Positions 7,882 through 17,379 of a stretch of 64,000 nucleotides of DNA are shown piece by piece. Position 1 is the first letter of the stretch; every line of letters starts with the position of its first letter. A model generated the notes under the pieces. The model had not been told where the DNA came from. It saw only the letters and a list, made by a program, of their open reading frames with translations, and did no database searches. The stretch is from Arthrobacter alpinus (lineage in GTDB: Bacteria; Actinomycetota; Actinomycetes; Actinomycetales; Micrococcaceae), in contig NZ_CP013200.1 of the NCBI RefSeq assembly GCF_001445575.1, forward strand, positions 1,488,001 to 1,552,000, in the 5' to 3' direction. A program made the position numbers and the translations under genes.

Positions 7882-10800
7882 CACTTTTACAGCCCGTGAG
7901 CCCTTATGAATTGGCCGAACTGCTGGGCCAGTTCCCGCCTACGCCGGAACAAGCAGCCATCATTTGTTCACCCTTGGAACCGCTGCTCGTCATTGCCGGA
8001 GCAGGCTCGGGAAAGACTACCACCATGGCGGACCGCGTGGTGTGGCTAGTGGCCAACGGCTTGGTGCTGCCGGAAGAGATTCTCGGCGTCACGTTCACGC
8101 GCAAGGCAGCAGGAGAGCTGGCCTCCCGTATCCGCGGACAGCTGGCCAAGTTGGGGACGTTGGCCCGCTCCGGGGAGGTGGAGTTGGCGCCGGCCGCAGC
8201 AGCTAAGGATGCGCTGGAAGCCAAGGTTTCCACCTACCATTCCTACGCCAGCGGCATTGTCACCGACTATGGACTGCGCCTGGGGATCGAGCGTGATGCC
8301 GTGGTTCTGGGAGCGGCTGAGGCCTGGCAATTGGCCAGTGAGGTGGTGGAAGCCCACAATGGCGCTCATGAGCATTTCACGGCGGCCAAATCGACCTTGA
8401 TCCAGTCCGTCATGGATCTGGCCGGGGAATGCGCTGAGCACCTGCAAGAGCCCGAGCAGGTTCAAGAGACCATTGCGTCGTATCTGGCCCGTTTCGACAC
8501 CCTGCCGTACATCGCCGAGACCGCCAAGCCGCGCACCGCCGTGGTCAACAAGCAGCTGGACGTCTTGCGGACCCGCGGCTCTGTAGTGGAGCTGGTACAA
8601 AAATATGCCGAGGCCAAGCGGCGGCGCAACGTCTTGGACTACGGCGATTTGGTGGCATTGGCGGCCAAGATCGCCCAAGAAGTCCCGCACGCTGGCGAGG
8701 TCGAGCGCCAGCGGTACAAGGTGGTATTGCTGGACGAATTCCAAGACACCTCGCACGCTCAGCTGCAGCTCTTCGCTGAACTTTTCGGATCCGGCCACCC
8801 CGTCACGGCTGTGGGCGATCCCCACCAGTCCATTTATGGTTTCCGCGGGGCGTCCGCCGGGCAGCTGTTCCGCTTCCCTGAGATTTTCCTCAAGTCCGAC
8901 GGCGGGTACGCACCAACTGCCGAACTCACCATCGCGTGGCGGAACTCAGCTCACATTCTTGACACCGCCAATGTCATGTCAGCAGAGCTTGCCCAAGCGC
9001 AAACGCGTAAGGCCAACGCCAAACTTGCGGCCGGTCTGACCGAGGCGGAACGGGCCGCCGCCGGCCCCCGGGTAGTGGTCTCACCCCTGCGCGAGAAACC
9101 TCAGGCTCCCGATGGGGAAGTGGTGTTGGCCCGTTTTGAGACGGAAATTGCGGAGGCTGAAGCCATCGCCGATGAGATCCTGGCCCGGAAGGGGGATTTC
9201 ACGCACCGTAGTGGCACCCAAGGTGCCATGACAGTGGCAGTGCTGTGCCGCCGTCGTGCGCAATTTTCGGGGCTACAGAGCGTCTTTGAGGCTCGCGGCA
9301 TCCCTTACGAAACCGTGGGACTGAGTGGGTTGTTGAGTACCCCGGAGATTGTGGACCTCGTCGCCACCTTGCGGGTGGTTGCCGATCCCGGGCGTTCTGA
9401 TGCTTTGATGCGGCTGCTGACAGGTGCACGGTGGCGGATTGGGCCACTGGACCTCATGGCATTTTCGGATTGGGCACGGCATCTGGCCCGCCGTCGAGAG
9501 TGGGCTGCTAAAAACAGGGTGGGCTTCAACGCAGCAGCCTTGCGCGGTGAGCTGGAGTTAGCTGCCAGCCACGCCGCCCCTGATGACAGTGGGCACGACG
9601 GAGACAGTGCGCAGGAAATTGTGGTGACGGCAGATCTCGTTGATGCCTCATCCCTGATCGAAGCCCTGGACTATCTCAGTGCAGACTATTGGCCGGAGCA
9701 GCTACGCCCACTGTCAGAGACGGCGCGGGTCAGGTTGCTGACGCTGCGGGATGAGCTGCGCATGCTGCGCACCTTTGTGGGCGAAGACCTGAGTAATCTG
9801 CTCGGTGTGGTGGAACGGACCATGCTGCTGGACATTGAACTGGCAGCCAAACCCGGCGCCAGCATCCACCATGCCCGGCGCAACCTCGATGCCTTTGCCG
9901 ATGCTGCCGCAACCTTCATGCAGGCGGCACAGCGGGTTGATTTGGATGCTTTTCTCGGGTGGCTCGAAACGGCAGAATCCGAAGAAGGCGGTCTGGAAAT
10001 GACGCCGTTGGAGAGTAATCCGGATGCGGTGGCGCTGCTAACCGTCCATGCCTCCAAGGGTCTGGAATGGGACGTGGTGTTTGTTCCCGGAATGAATATG
10101 GGGGCATTTCCCAGCACACGGGCCGATCGTTGGAGCACGGGAGCGAAATCCCTGCCCTGGCCCCTGCGTGGTGACCGCGAGGATCTGCCGGAATGGGACT
10201 TGAACGTTCCGGACCTGAAGACCCTGATGGACAATGAGAAGCTGTTTGCCGCCGATGTCAGCCTGCATGGCGAGGAGGAAGAGCGGCGGCTGGCCTATGT
10301 CGCCTTCACCCGTGCCCGCGATTACCTCATGTGCTCCAGCACGGTGTGGGGCAGCGGTAAGAAACCGTTGCAACCGTCCCCTTTCATCTCTGAGCTGCTG
10401 ATTCTGGCCGAAGGGGCGCGGCAGAGTGCCCGGATCTCGCTATGGTCCCCGGACCCGGAAGAGGATGCCCAGAACCCCACCAGCGCAGGTGCCGAAAGCG
10501 CGCAGTGGCCCTATGACCCACTCAACGGACCTGAAATTCAAGGCCGTCTTGGGGCCGTGAAGCGCACGGGCCGGCGTGAGCACGTGAATCGCTCGGCTGC
10601 TGCCGTCGAGGTTGCGCAGGCGGCCATTGACGCCAGTGGGTACTCCCCGGAACAGCTTTCCGCCCTTGTCGGTGGCAGCGATTTCTTGGCCAGGCATCCG
10701 CGCTGGGGGCTTGAAACCAGTGTGCTGTTGGCACAAGAACAAGTGGAGTCGGACCAACTCAGGGTGGAACTGCCACCGCACATTTCAGCCTCCCGGCTGG

Positions 10801-11363
10801 TAGCCCTGAGTGAAGATCCGGAGAAGGTCACCCGTGCCATGCGCCGGCCAGTGCCCACCAAACCAGGCATGGCAGCGCGCAAGGGGACGGCGTTCCACAC
10901 TTGGATCGAGGAATTCTTCGGCTCCACCGGGCAGCTGGACTTTGATGAGGCTCCCGGAGCCGATTCCTACGTTGACGAGGCCTACGGACTGGCCGACATG
11001 CAAGAAACGTTCAGGAACTCGTCGTGGGCAGCCAGAGTCCCCGCCGAACTAGAGGTGCCCATCGAAACCAGGGTGGCTGACGTGGTGGTGCGTGGCCGCA
11101 TTGATGCGGTCTTCAGGGATGCCGACGGCGGCTGGGACTTGATCGACTGGAAAACAGGCAAGGTTCCCGGAAAGCAGCAGTTGGCGGTCCGTGGCGTGCA
11201 GCTGGCCGTTTACCGGCTTGCGTGGTCGCGACTCAAGGAGGTGCCCTTGGATCAGGTGCGGGCAGCGTTTTATTACGTGGGTCAGGACAAGCTCATTCGG
11301 CCAGTTGATCTGGCCGGTCAGGACGAACTTGAAGCCATCGTCACGAACGCTTACTCCTCCTGA
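7878..11363 (+). CDS. adnB: AdnB-like subunit of helicase-nuclease AdnAB
   Basis: A 1161-residue superfamily 1 helicase plus RecB-type nuclease. Walker A is GAGSGKTTT near residue 40; Walker B is a full LLDEFQDTS near 285; VGDPHQSIYGFRGA, LTVHASKGLEWDVVF and RRLAYVAFTRAR are motifs III, V and VI. The C-terminal nuclease has RGRIDAVF, LIDWKTGK and QLAVYRL between about 1073 and 1115. The motor motifs are more canonical than in AdnA, so this is probably the driving motor. The ATG at 7878 overlaps the adnA stop as ATGA; an in-frame upstream start at 7824 would lie within adnA and is unlikely. Confidence 0.92.
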   Translation: MTLLQPVSPYELAELLGQFPPTPEQAAIICSPLEPLLVIAGAGSGKTTTMADRVVWLVANGLVLPEEILGVTFTRKAAGELASRIRGQLAKLGTLARSGEVELAPAAAAKDALEAKVSTYHSYASGIVTDYGLRLGIERDAVVLGAAEAWQLASEVVEAHNGAHEHFTAAKSTLIQSVMDLAGECAEHLQEPEQVQETIASYLARFDTLPYIAETAKPRTAVVNKQLDVLRTRGSVVELVQKYAEAKRRRNVLDYGDLVALAAKIAQEVPHAGEVERQRYKVVLLDEFQDTSHAQLQLFAELFGSGHPVTAVGDPHQSIYGFRGASAGQLFRFPEIFLKSDGGYAPTAELTIAWRNSAHILDTANVMSAELAQAQTRKANAKLAAGLTEAERAAAGPRVVVSPLREKPQAPDGEVVLARFETEIAEAEAIADEILARKGDFTHRSGTQGAMTVAVLCRRRAQFSGLQSVFEARGIPYETVGLSGLLSTPEIVDLVATLRVVADPGRSDALMRLLTGARWRIGPLDLMAFSDWARHLARRREWAAKNRVGFNAAALRGELELAASHAAPDDSGHDGDSAQEIVVTADLVDASSLIEALDYLSADYWPEQLRPLSETARVRLLTLRDELRMLRTFVGEDLSNLLGVVERTMLLDIELAAKPGASIHHARRNLDAFADAAATFMQAAQRVDLDAFLGWLETAESEEGGLEMTPLESNPDAVALLTVHASKGLEWDVVFVPGMNMGAFPSTRADRWSTGAKSLPWPLRGDREDLPEWDLNVPDLKTLMDNEKLFAADVSLHGEEEERRLAYVAFTRARDYLMCSSTVWGSGKKPLQPSPFISELLILAEGARQSARISLWSPDPEEDAQNPTSAGAESAQWPYDPLNGPEIQGRLGAVKRTGRREHVNRSAAAVEVAQAAIDASGYSPEQLSALVGGSDFLARHPRWGLETSVLLAQEQVESDQLRVELPPHISASRLVALSEDPEKVTRAMRRPVPTKPGMAARKGTAFHTWIEEFFGSTGQLDFDEAPGADSYVDEAYGLADMQETFRNSSWAARVPAELEVPIETRVADVVVRGRIDAVFRDADGGWDLIDWKTGKVPGKQQLAVRGVQLAVYRLAWSRLKEVPLDQVRAAFYYVGQDKLIRPVDLAGQDELEAIVTNAYSS

Positions 11364-11379
11364 GCCGCCCGGCCTAGTT

Positions 11380-11414
11380 CCCAGCTGCCCAGTTCAAGAG
11401 GGGTGGCAGCTGGT
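11380..11414. terminator. Weak hairpin between convergent adnB and phosphotransferase genes
   Basis: CCAGCTGCC (11381-11389) pairs with GGCAGCTGG (11405-11413). It lies in the 58-base gap between the ends of two convergent genes. There is no T-tract, so terminator function is only plausible. Confidence 0.35.
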
Positions 11415-11421
11415 GTGCCAG

Positions 11422-12804
11422 TTACTTCGTGGTGGGGATGACCTTCAACGCCGTGGTGTCGACGTCCTCGGGGGACCCGGCAATAGCGGTCTTGCCAGCC
11501 TCAGCATTGCCGGCGTCACTAACCCCGGCGTCTTCAGAGGAGTCGCTGGCCTTGGTGCTGGAAACTTCCCCGGGAGCGGCACCGCCATCGCTAGCATCGC
11601 CTGAAGAGTTCGAGGTATCTGCGGAGTCCTCTGAGTCAGCCGAATCGGCACCGGCTGTGGCACCAGCAGTGGTCCCCGCAGTGTCGGCAGCGCTGGCGTC
11701 GGCAACGGCGCTAGCGACGGAGGCACCAGCAACGGCTTCGGCACCTCCGCTACCGGCGGAGGCACTAGCAACAGCGTTGTTTGCCTTCACTGGGGTAGGG
11801 GCGCCAAGCTTCGCGGCAGCTGCAACAGGAGTGTTCTTTTCGGGAACCACTTCGGCAACGGGTGCCTTTGTGGGCTCGACGCTGATGGGTTGGCCGCCGT
11901 GCTCGGCAATGTCGGCTTCGAGGGTGCGCAGCATGGATTCGGCATCCTCCACCATGCGTGCACTGTCGGCGGCGTAGCCCTTGACCAGCCACTGCGCCAG
12001 AGCAAACTCGGCGCTCAGGGCAGCCCTGCGCAGCAGATGCGGATCAGGGGTTTCATGGCGGGAACCGGCGTAAGCCTGCAGCACCGTGTCGACAAAATCA
12101 GGGTCATCGACAGCAACGAGCCACGCAAAGTCGTCGGCGGGATCGCCCACGCGTAGCTCGGTCCAGCCGTTGACGGCGGAGACCTGATCGCCGTGGATCA
12201 AAATGTTGTCCTCGTGGAGATCGCCATGGACCACGCAGGCATTGAAACGCCACAAGGCCACATCTTCCATGGCGTGTTCCCAACGGCGCAGCAGAGATGG
12301 GGGGATCTTGCCTGTGGTGGCCGACTGGTCAAGCTCATTGAGCTTGCGTTGGCGGAATTCATTGGCGGTATAGCTGGGGAGATCAGAATTGGTCACGAGC
12401 TCCTGGGGGAGATCATGGATGGCTGCAATGGCAGCCCCGATTTCCATGGCCAAAGAAGCACCTCCGGCAGCCAGTTGCTCTACCGTGAAGGCCTTTCCCC
12501 GAATATGGGAGTACACAAAGGTGATGAGTTCGCCTTGCCGCACGGTCCCGGCCACGGTGGGCAGCAGGAAAGGCAGCTCGGCCCGGATGGCAGGGGTGAA
12601 GGCGCGCAGTACTTGCCGTTCAGTTTCCAGGCGCGTGCTGGCCTCGGCATGGCGCGGTGAACGAACCCTCCAGCGCCGATTCTCCGAGTCCACCAGCAAA
12701 GCGGAGCAGAAATCGGCTGCATGGTCGGGCTCCGGGCCAAACGCTGTGACGTTGAGTCCGGGCACGGCGGCGCTGGCGATGGCGGCCAGTTCGATTGCAG
12801 TCAT
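11422..12804 (-). CDS. Phosphotransferase-fold (APH family) protein with low-complexity tail
   Basis: A 460-residue protein. Residues 1-300 have the aminoglycoside/choline-kinase fold: an N-lobe with RWRVRSP, then the catalytic loop VVHGDLHEDNILI near 190. The metal-binding Asp expected in a following IDW-type motif is replaced: the sequence reads VNGWTELRVGDPADDFAW. Activity is therefore uncertain. From about residue 330 onward the protein is a long Ala/Ser/Gly/Val/Asp-rich tail with no fold signature. The ATG at 12804 is chosen for its GGAGGAGTGAGAAG ribosome-binding region and because the fold begins there. It sits between adnB and nudC, where mycobacteria carry other genes. Substrate unknown. 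Confidence 0.75.
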   Translation of the reverse strand: MTAIELAAIASAAVPGLNVTAFGPEPDHAADFCSALLVDSENRRWRVRSPRHAEASTRLETERQVLRAFTPAIRAELPFLLPTVAGTVRQGELITFVYSHIRGKAFTVEQLAAGGASLAMEIGAAIAAIHDLPQELVTNSDLPSYTANEFRQRKLNELDQSATTGKIPPSLLRRWEHAMEDVALWRFNACVVHGDLHEDNILIHGDQVSAVNGWTELRVGDPADDFAWLVAVDDPDFVDTVLQAYAGSRHETPDPHLLRRAALSAEFALAQWLVKGYAADSARMVEDAESMLRTLEADIAEHGGQPISVEPTKAPVAEVVPEKNTPVAAAAKLGAPTPVKANNAVASASAGSGGAEAVAGASVASAVADASAADTAGTTAGATAGADSADSEDSADTSNSSGDASDGGAAPGEVSSTKASDSSEDAGVSDAGNAEAGKTAIAGSPEDVDTTALKVIPTTK

Positions 12805-12979
12805 TCTTCTCACTCCTCCACCGTAGAACGCGAAGGCACTAAACCTTGCTTCCTTGAGGCGGCGAGTCGCGAGAAGTCCTGTACGGATACTCCTGCACGG
12901 CTCGCATCCAGGAGCCACGTTGTCCACAATCACGTGCTGCGGAATGTATAAATGTGCGGCGCATGCGTACGGTAGAAAC

Positions 12980-13936
12980 ATGACCAAACCCAATCTTTCC
13001 CCTGACGCTGTGCTTGACCGTGAATGCGAGCAGCGTAGTGAACCCGGGTTTATGGAATCAGTGCTTGCGAAGGCAGCCCACAAGGTTGTGATCTTCCACC
13101 GCGGCAAGGCCTTGATGGCCGGTGCCAGCCTCGATTTGCTGGCCTACCTCGATGCCTCGGGGCTGCCCCACCAGCTGCCGGTCGGAACGCTGCAGGTGTA
13201 CCTGGGTAGGGTGCGGCCCGGACGCGGTCATGCTCTTGCCGCGGGAACGGCGCTGGTACTGCTGGCACTGCCGGACGACGTCGGGGAGTTGGCTTGGGTG
13301 CCAGAGGGCAGCACCTTCGCTGGTTACCGTGCGGCCGCAGAACACATGGGTGGTGCCGATGCGGAGATTTTCATTCAGGCTCAGGCCGTTGCCAACTGGC
13401 ATGCCACACACGCCTTCTGCCCTCGGTGCGGCAACCCCACCGAAATTCAGACCGCTGGCTGGATGCGCCGCTGTGGCCACGACGGATCAGAACATTTTCC
13501 CCGCACCGACCCGGCTGCGATCGTTGCGATCGTGGGAGCCGACGATCGGATTCTGCTTGCCAATAACTTTGCCTGGGAAGAAAACAGATACTCCACCGTG
13601 GCAGGGTTCATAGAAGGCGGCGAGAGCGCAGAAGCAGGTGCGGTGCGTGAAATTGCCGAGGAAGTGGGCGTCCACCTGCATTCTCTGAAATACCTCGCCT
13701 CCCAGGCATGGCCTTTCCCTCGGTCCTTGATGCTGGGATTCATTGGCTACACGGACGACATTGTCGCCACCCCCGATCTGAGTGAAGTACGGGCGGCCCG
13801 CTGGTTCGGCAGGGCGGAGCTGCAGGAGGCCGTCCTCGCGGGGGACGCAGTAATTTCGTCCCGGCTTTCCATTGCGCGGGAGTTGATTGAGCATTGGTAC
13901 GGCGGGAAAATTGTGGAACCAGGTGAACACGCATGA
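12980..13936 (+). CDS. nudC: NAD(+) diphosphatase / RNA NAD-decapping Nudix hydrolase NudC
   Basis: A 318-residue NudC homologue. It has an N-terminal domain, a zinc-binding segment CPRCGN...RRCGH near residues 147-170, and a perfect Nudix box (GFIEGGES, then REIAEEVGV) near 210-232. The downstream NADH-pyrophosphatase motif is SQAWPFPRSLM, with Ala where most NudC proteins have Pro. The enzyme cleaves NAD(H) to NMN(H) and AMP. The ATG at 12980 is used because upstream codons run into the divergent promoter. Its stop overlaps the uvrD2 start as ATGA, so the two genes are coupled. Confidence 0.93.
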   Translation: MTKPNLSPDAVLDRECEQRSEPGFMESVLAKAAHKVVIFHRGKALMAGASLDLLAYLDASGLPHQLPVGTLQVYLGRVRPGRGHALAAGTALVLLALPDDVGELAWVPEGSTFAGYRAAAEHMGGADAEIFIQAQAVANWHATHAFCPRCGNPTEIQTAGWMRRCGHDGSEHFPRTDPAAIVAIVGADDRILLANNFAWEENRYSTVAGFIEGGESAEAGAVREIAEEVGVHLHSLKYLASQAWPFPRSLMLGFIGYTDDIVATPDLSEVRAARWFGRAELQEAVLAGDAVISSRLSIARELIEHWYGGKIVEPGEHA

Positions 13937-16080
13937 GTTTTGACCCCAGCCAGCGAGGACTGCCGGTGATGGATGAACACACGGCAGAAGAACGGATCCT
14001 CTCTGGTCTGGACGAGGAACAGCGCACCGTCGCCACCACCTTGAACGGGCCGTTGTGCGTGCTGGCCGGAGCCGGCACCGGTAAGACTCGCGCCATCACA
14101 CACCGCATTGCCTATGGTGTGCACACCGGGGTTTACAACCCGAACCGCCTCCTGGCCGTGACGTTCACCGCGAGGGCGGCGGCAGAAATGCGTACCCGGC
14201 TGCGCGATCTGGGCGTGGGCACTGTCCAAGCCCGCACCTTCCACGCCGCAGCGTTACGGCAGCTGCAGTATTTCTGGCCCCACGCCGTCGGCGGTCAACT
14301 GCCTGGCCTACTCGAACACAAAGCCCAGATTATTGCCGAGGCCGCGCGCCGGCTCCGGCTGCCCACAGACAGGGCTGCCATCCGGGACCTGGCTGCCGAA
14401 ATTGAGTGGGCCAAGGTCTCCATGATGACCCCGGAAACATACCTCATCAAGGCCGAAGATCGCGGCGAACCCGGAGGCCTGGACAAGGTGACTGTGGCTC
14501 GGCTCTTCCAGGGCTATGAAGATGTGAAAGCGGATCGAAACCTCATTGACTTTGAGGATGTCTTGCTCATCACCGTGGGTATCTTGCAGGAAGATCCGCG
14601 CGTGGCTGCCACCGTGCGGGATCAGTACCGGCATTTTGTGGTGGACGAGTATCAGGATGTTTCCCCGCTCCAGCAGCGGATGCTTGACCTGTGGCTGGGC
14701 GGCCGCGATGAACTGTGCGTGGTGGGCGATGCCAGCCAGACCATTTACTCCTTCACGGGCGCCACGCCCAGGCACCTGCTGGAATTCCCCAAACGCTTCC
14801 CCGAAGCCAACGTAGTCAGGCTGGTCCGCGACTACCGTTCCACACCGCAAGTGGTGGGCCTTGCCAACAATCTGCTGGCCAACCGGCGCAGTGGCGGCTT
14901 GGAAGCCGATGCGCTCTGGTCCAAGCCGTTGGAACTCGTGGCCCAGCGCCCGGCCGGCCCGGTTCCGGAATTCATGGAATGCAGCGACGACGAGGCTGAA
15001 GCGGCTGCCGTCGCCGCCAGAATCAAGGTGCTGGTGGACAACGGCACGCACGCCAGCGAGATTGCCGTGCTGTTCAGGACCAATGGCCAGTCAGAAGCGT
15101 ATGAACAGGCTTTGACAGCTGCCGGGCTGGGCTACCAGTTGCGTGGCGGTGAGCGGTTCTTCGCCCGCAAGGAAGTCCGCGACGCCATGCTGCAGCTGCG
15201 CGCCTCCTCCCGGGCGGCCGAAGAAGAATCTCTGAGCCAACTGGTCAGGGATGTACTGGGCAACCTCGGCTACCAAGCTGAAGCGCCCAAAACGGGCGGT
15301 GCCGTGCGGGAACGGTGGGAGTCTCTGAGCGCCATTGTGGCCCTGGCCGATGAGCTGGTGATCTCCCGCAGCACCCCCGAGCACACTTTTTCCATCCTTG
15401 ACTTTGTGGCTGAACTGCAGGAGCGGGCCACGGCCCAGCACGCACCCACCGTCCAGGGCGTCACGCTCGCTTCTTTGCACTCAGCCAAGGGCCTTGAGTG
15501 GGATGCCGTGTTCCTCGTGGGCCTCAGCGAAGGCTTGATGCCCATCTCGTTCGCGGACACCCCGGAGACAGTGGATGAGGAACGCCGGCTGCTCTACGTG
15601 GGCATTACCCGTGCTCGGGAATACTTGAACTTTTCCTGGTCAACAGCACGTACTCCGGGCGGCCGGGCGAATCGCAAGCCTTCCCGATTCCTGGATGGCC
15701 TGCGGCCCAACTCTGTGGGCGGTGCTGCGACGGGCCCGCGCATGGCTACCACCCGCAAGTCACGCAAGGTGGTGGGCCCATCAGTGTGCAGAGTCTGCGG
15801 GAAGATCCTGAACACCGGGGCCGAACGCAAGGTAGGGCGCTGTCCCGATTGCCCGCCCGGGTACGACGAGGCAGTGTTTGAGCAGTTGCGTGAATGGCGT
15901 CTGAAGGAATCGGTCTCCGCGTCCGTGCCAGCCTTTGTGGTGTTTACCGATGCCACGCTGATGGCCATCGCCGAGGCAGCTCCGGCTGATTTGGAGGAGC
16001 TGTCGGCACTGCCCGGAGTGGGGCCCGCCAAACTGGAACGTTATGGCGAAGCCGTCCTGGAAATTGTGGCTGCTGGCTGA
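13933..16080 (+). CDS. uvrD2: ATP-dependent DNA helicase UvrD2
   Basis: A 715-residue SF1 helicase of the actinobacterial UvrD2 type. Walker A is GAGTGKTRA near residue 52; Walker B is VVDEYQDVS near 236; VGDASQTIYSFTGA and SLHSAKGLEWDAVF are motifs III and V; RLLYVGITRAR is motif VI. The C-terminal part has the UvrD2 tetracysteine CRVCGK...CPDC near 618-638 and an HRDC domain (LMAIAEAAPADLEELSALPG) to the end. A later ATG at 13969 is possible, but the coupled start at 13933 fits the operon with nudC. The last 40 bases overlap the 3' end of the convergent ThiF-like gene. Confidence 0.93.
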   Translation: MSFDPSQRGLPVMDEHTAEERILSGLDEEQRTVATTLNGPLCVLAGAGTGKTRAITHRIAYGVHTGVYNPNRLLAVTFTARAAAEMRTRLRDLGVGTVQARTFHAAALRQLQYFWPHAVGGQLPGLLEHKAQIIAEAARRLRLPTDRAAIRDLAAEIEWAKVSMMTPETYLIKAEDRGEPGGLDKVTVARLFQGYEDVKADRNLIDFEDVLLITVGILQEDPRVAATVRDQYRHFVVDEYQDVSPLQQRMLDLWLGGRDELCVVGDASQTIYSFTGATPRHLLEFPKRFPEANVVRLVRDYRSTPQVVGLANNLLANRRSGGLEADALWSKPLELVAQRPAGPVPEFMECSDDEAEAAAVAARIKVLVDNGTHASEIAVLFRTNGQSEAYEQALTAAGLGYQLRGGERFFARKEVRDAMLQLRASSRAAEEESLSQLVRDVLGNLGYQAEAPKTGGAVRERWESLSAIVALADELVISRSTPEHTFSILDFVAELQERATAQHAPTVQGVTLASLHSAKGLEWDAVFLVGLSEGLMPISFADTPETVDEERRLLYVGITRAREYLNFSWSTARTPGGRANRKPSRFLDGLRPNSVGGAATGPRMATTRKSRKVVGPSVCRVCGKILNTGAERKVGRCPDCPPGYDEAVFEQLREWRLKESVSASVPAFVVFTDATLMAIAEAAPADLEELSALPGVGPAKLERYGEAVLEIVAAG

Positions 16081-17213
16081 TTCTGCCACTGGCAACCGCA
16101 CTCGGGGTGGGCACTGAAAACCTGTTCCGTCCAGCAACCGGTGTCGGGGCGAAACATCATGACGGCAGACCAAGCCCCGGGTTGGTTGACTCCGTCGAGG
16201 AACAACAACGCCTGGGTAGCTGCGGTGCCGGCAAGTGCCAGTGAGAGCGCAGTGCTTTCCAATCCTGTAACGCTGCTGGCCGGCTGAGCCCCACGGTTTC
16301 CGCCACGTCCGCTCGGCGGGCTGCCAGGCGGCTTGCCGGGCGAACCGCCGCCCGCGGCTACTTCGCCCGCGGCTACTTCGCCCGCGGCCAGTTCACCGCA
16401 GATCTCCAACCAGTGCGAGTCGCCTGTGTTGCGATGCCACTCCACGCAGTCGGCACATGCTGTTTCCCCGGGCATCACCAGCGGCCCCACAGTGCCGTCC
16501 TGTTCACGGTGCAACACCACCAGGTGGGGCAGTTCAGTGCTCATAAAACGCGCAGTGATGGCCGCTGGGGCCACATCTTGGCCCACCACAACGGCAAGAT
16601 CGAGGTTCCGTAGGCTGGGTCCTCCGGCCCCGCCGTCGTGCACCATATGGATCTGAGTGCCGGGATCCAGCGCTGTGAGATGGCGGCGCAGCGCCAGAGA
16701 ACGGGGGATGCCGATATCGGCCACGAGGAAGGAACTGGGGGACACATCGGCTGCGGTGACGGGGGAGTCGTCCTCCAGCAGGAGCGTGCCCACCCCAGCA
16801 TTGGCAAGGACCCCGGCCAAGGCAGCCCCGGTGCGTCCCAGCCCAACCACCTGGACCACGTTCTTCTTCCGCTGGGCTAAAAGTTTCTTGGCCGACTTCC
16901 GGTACAGACCCAACAGCGCAATCCTGTCAGGGCGTAGCCGTTCTTCGCGATAGCCATGCGTGGACAGCTCGGCGTCCTGACACAGCACGGTGGCAAGCAT
17001 GGCGCAGATTTCTTGGGCTCGAGGGGCAGGAACGCCAAGTTCGACGGCGTGATCCAGTACCAGCGCATCGGCAATGCCCCGGCGCAACGCCATGATGAAT
17101 GCCAGATCCGGGCCTTCCAGCCCCTCCAAGATCAGGCCGCCAGGGCCCAAACCTATCTGTATGCTGCTCCTCCCGCGGCTGACCACGCGAAGGGCTGGAT
17201 TGATAGCCGTCAT
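16041..17213 (-). CDS. E1/ThiF-like (TOMM leader-binding-type) protein
   Basis: A 390-residue protein. The N-terminal 120 residues resemble the small winged-helix-like region before ThiF domains in peptide-modifying cyclodehydratases (GLGPGGLILEGLEGPDLAFI). A Rossmann core follows with VVQVVGLGRTGAALAGVLA near 126 and LLLEDDSPV. C-terminal cysteines CADC and HPECGC could form a zinc site. An Ala/Gly/Glu repeat insertion lies near 275-300. The ATG at 17213 has GGGAGG seven bases upstream. It probably adenylates or binds a peptide C-terminus, but no substrate peptide is visible nearby; the position next to UvrD2 is conserved in actinobacteria as far as I recall. Confidence 0.7.
   Translation of the reverse strand: MTAINPALRVVSRGRSSIQIGLGPGGLILEGLEGPDLAFIMALRRGIADALVLDHAVELGVPAPRAQEICAMLATVLCQDAELSTHGYREERLRPDRIALLGLYRKSAKKLLAQRKKNVVQVVGLGRTGAALAGVLANAGVGTLLLEDDSPVTAADVSPSSFLVADIGIPRSLALRRHLTALDPGTQIHMVHDGGAGGPSLRNLDLAVVVGQDVAPAAITARFMSTELPHLVVLHREQDGTVGPLVMPGETACADCVEWHRNTGDSHWLEICGELAAGEVAAGEVAAGGGSPGKPPGSPPSGRGGNRGAQPASSVTGLESTALSLALAGTAATQALLFLDGVNQPGAWSAVMMFRPDTGCWTEQVFSAHPECGCQWQNQPAATISRTASP
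16354..16396. repeat. 15-bp tandem repeat inside the ThiF-like gene
   Basis: The unit GGCTACTTCGCCCGC occurs twice exactly from 16360 to 16389, with flanking partial copies (CCGC before, GGCCAGTTC after). Fifteen bases keep frame and encode repeated AAGEV in the protein on the minus strand. This is a likely site of copy-number variation between strains. Confidence 0.75.
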
Positions 17214-17379
17214 GATGACCTCCCAGTGATTCCTGATGGGCAGATGCCTCAAGTTAAAATCATTGCACTTGGCGGGCAAGCCTGCTTTGGGTTATCCACA
17301 GCCTGATGTTCTCCACAGCTTGTCCCCGAATGACGTAACTGGTGCGCGCGGGGCCAGGTCTTGGCGGTACCGTCGAGGT

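Noticed and set aside
11422..13107. Longer 561-residue form of the phosphotransferase-fold protein
   Set aside because: The extension runs over the nudC start and promoter and has no homologous features; ATG 12804 has a strong ribosome site.
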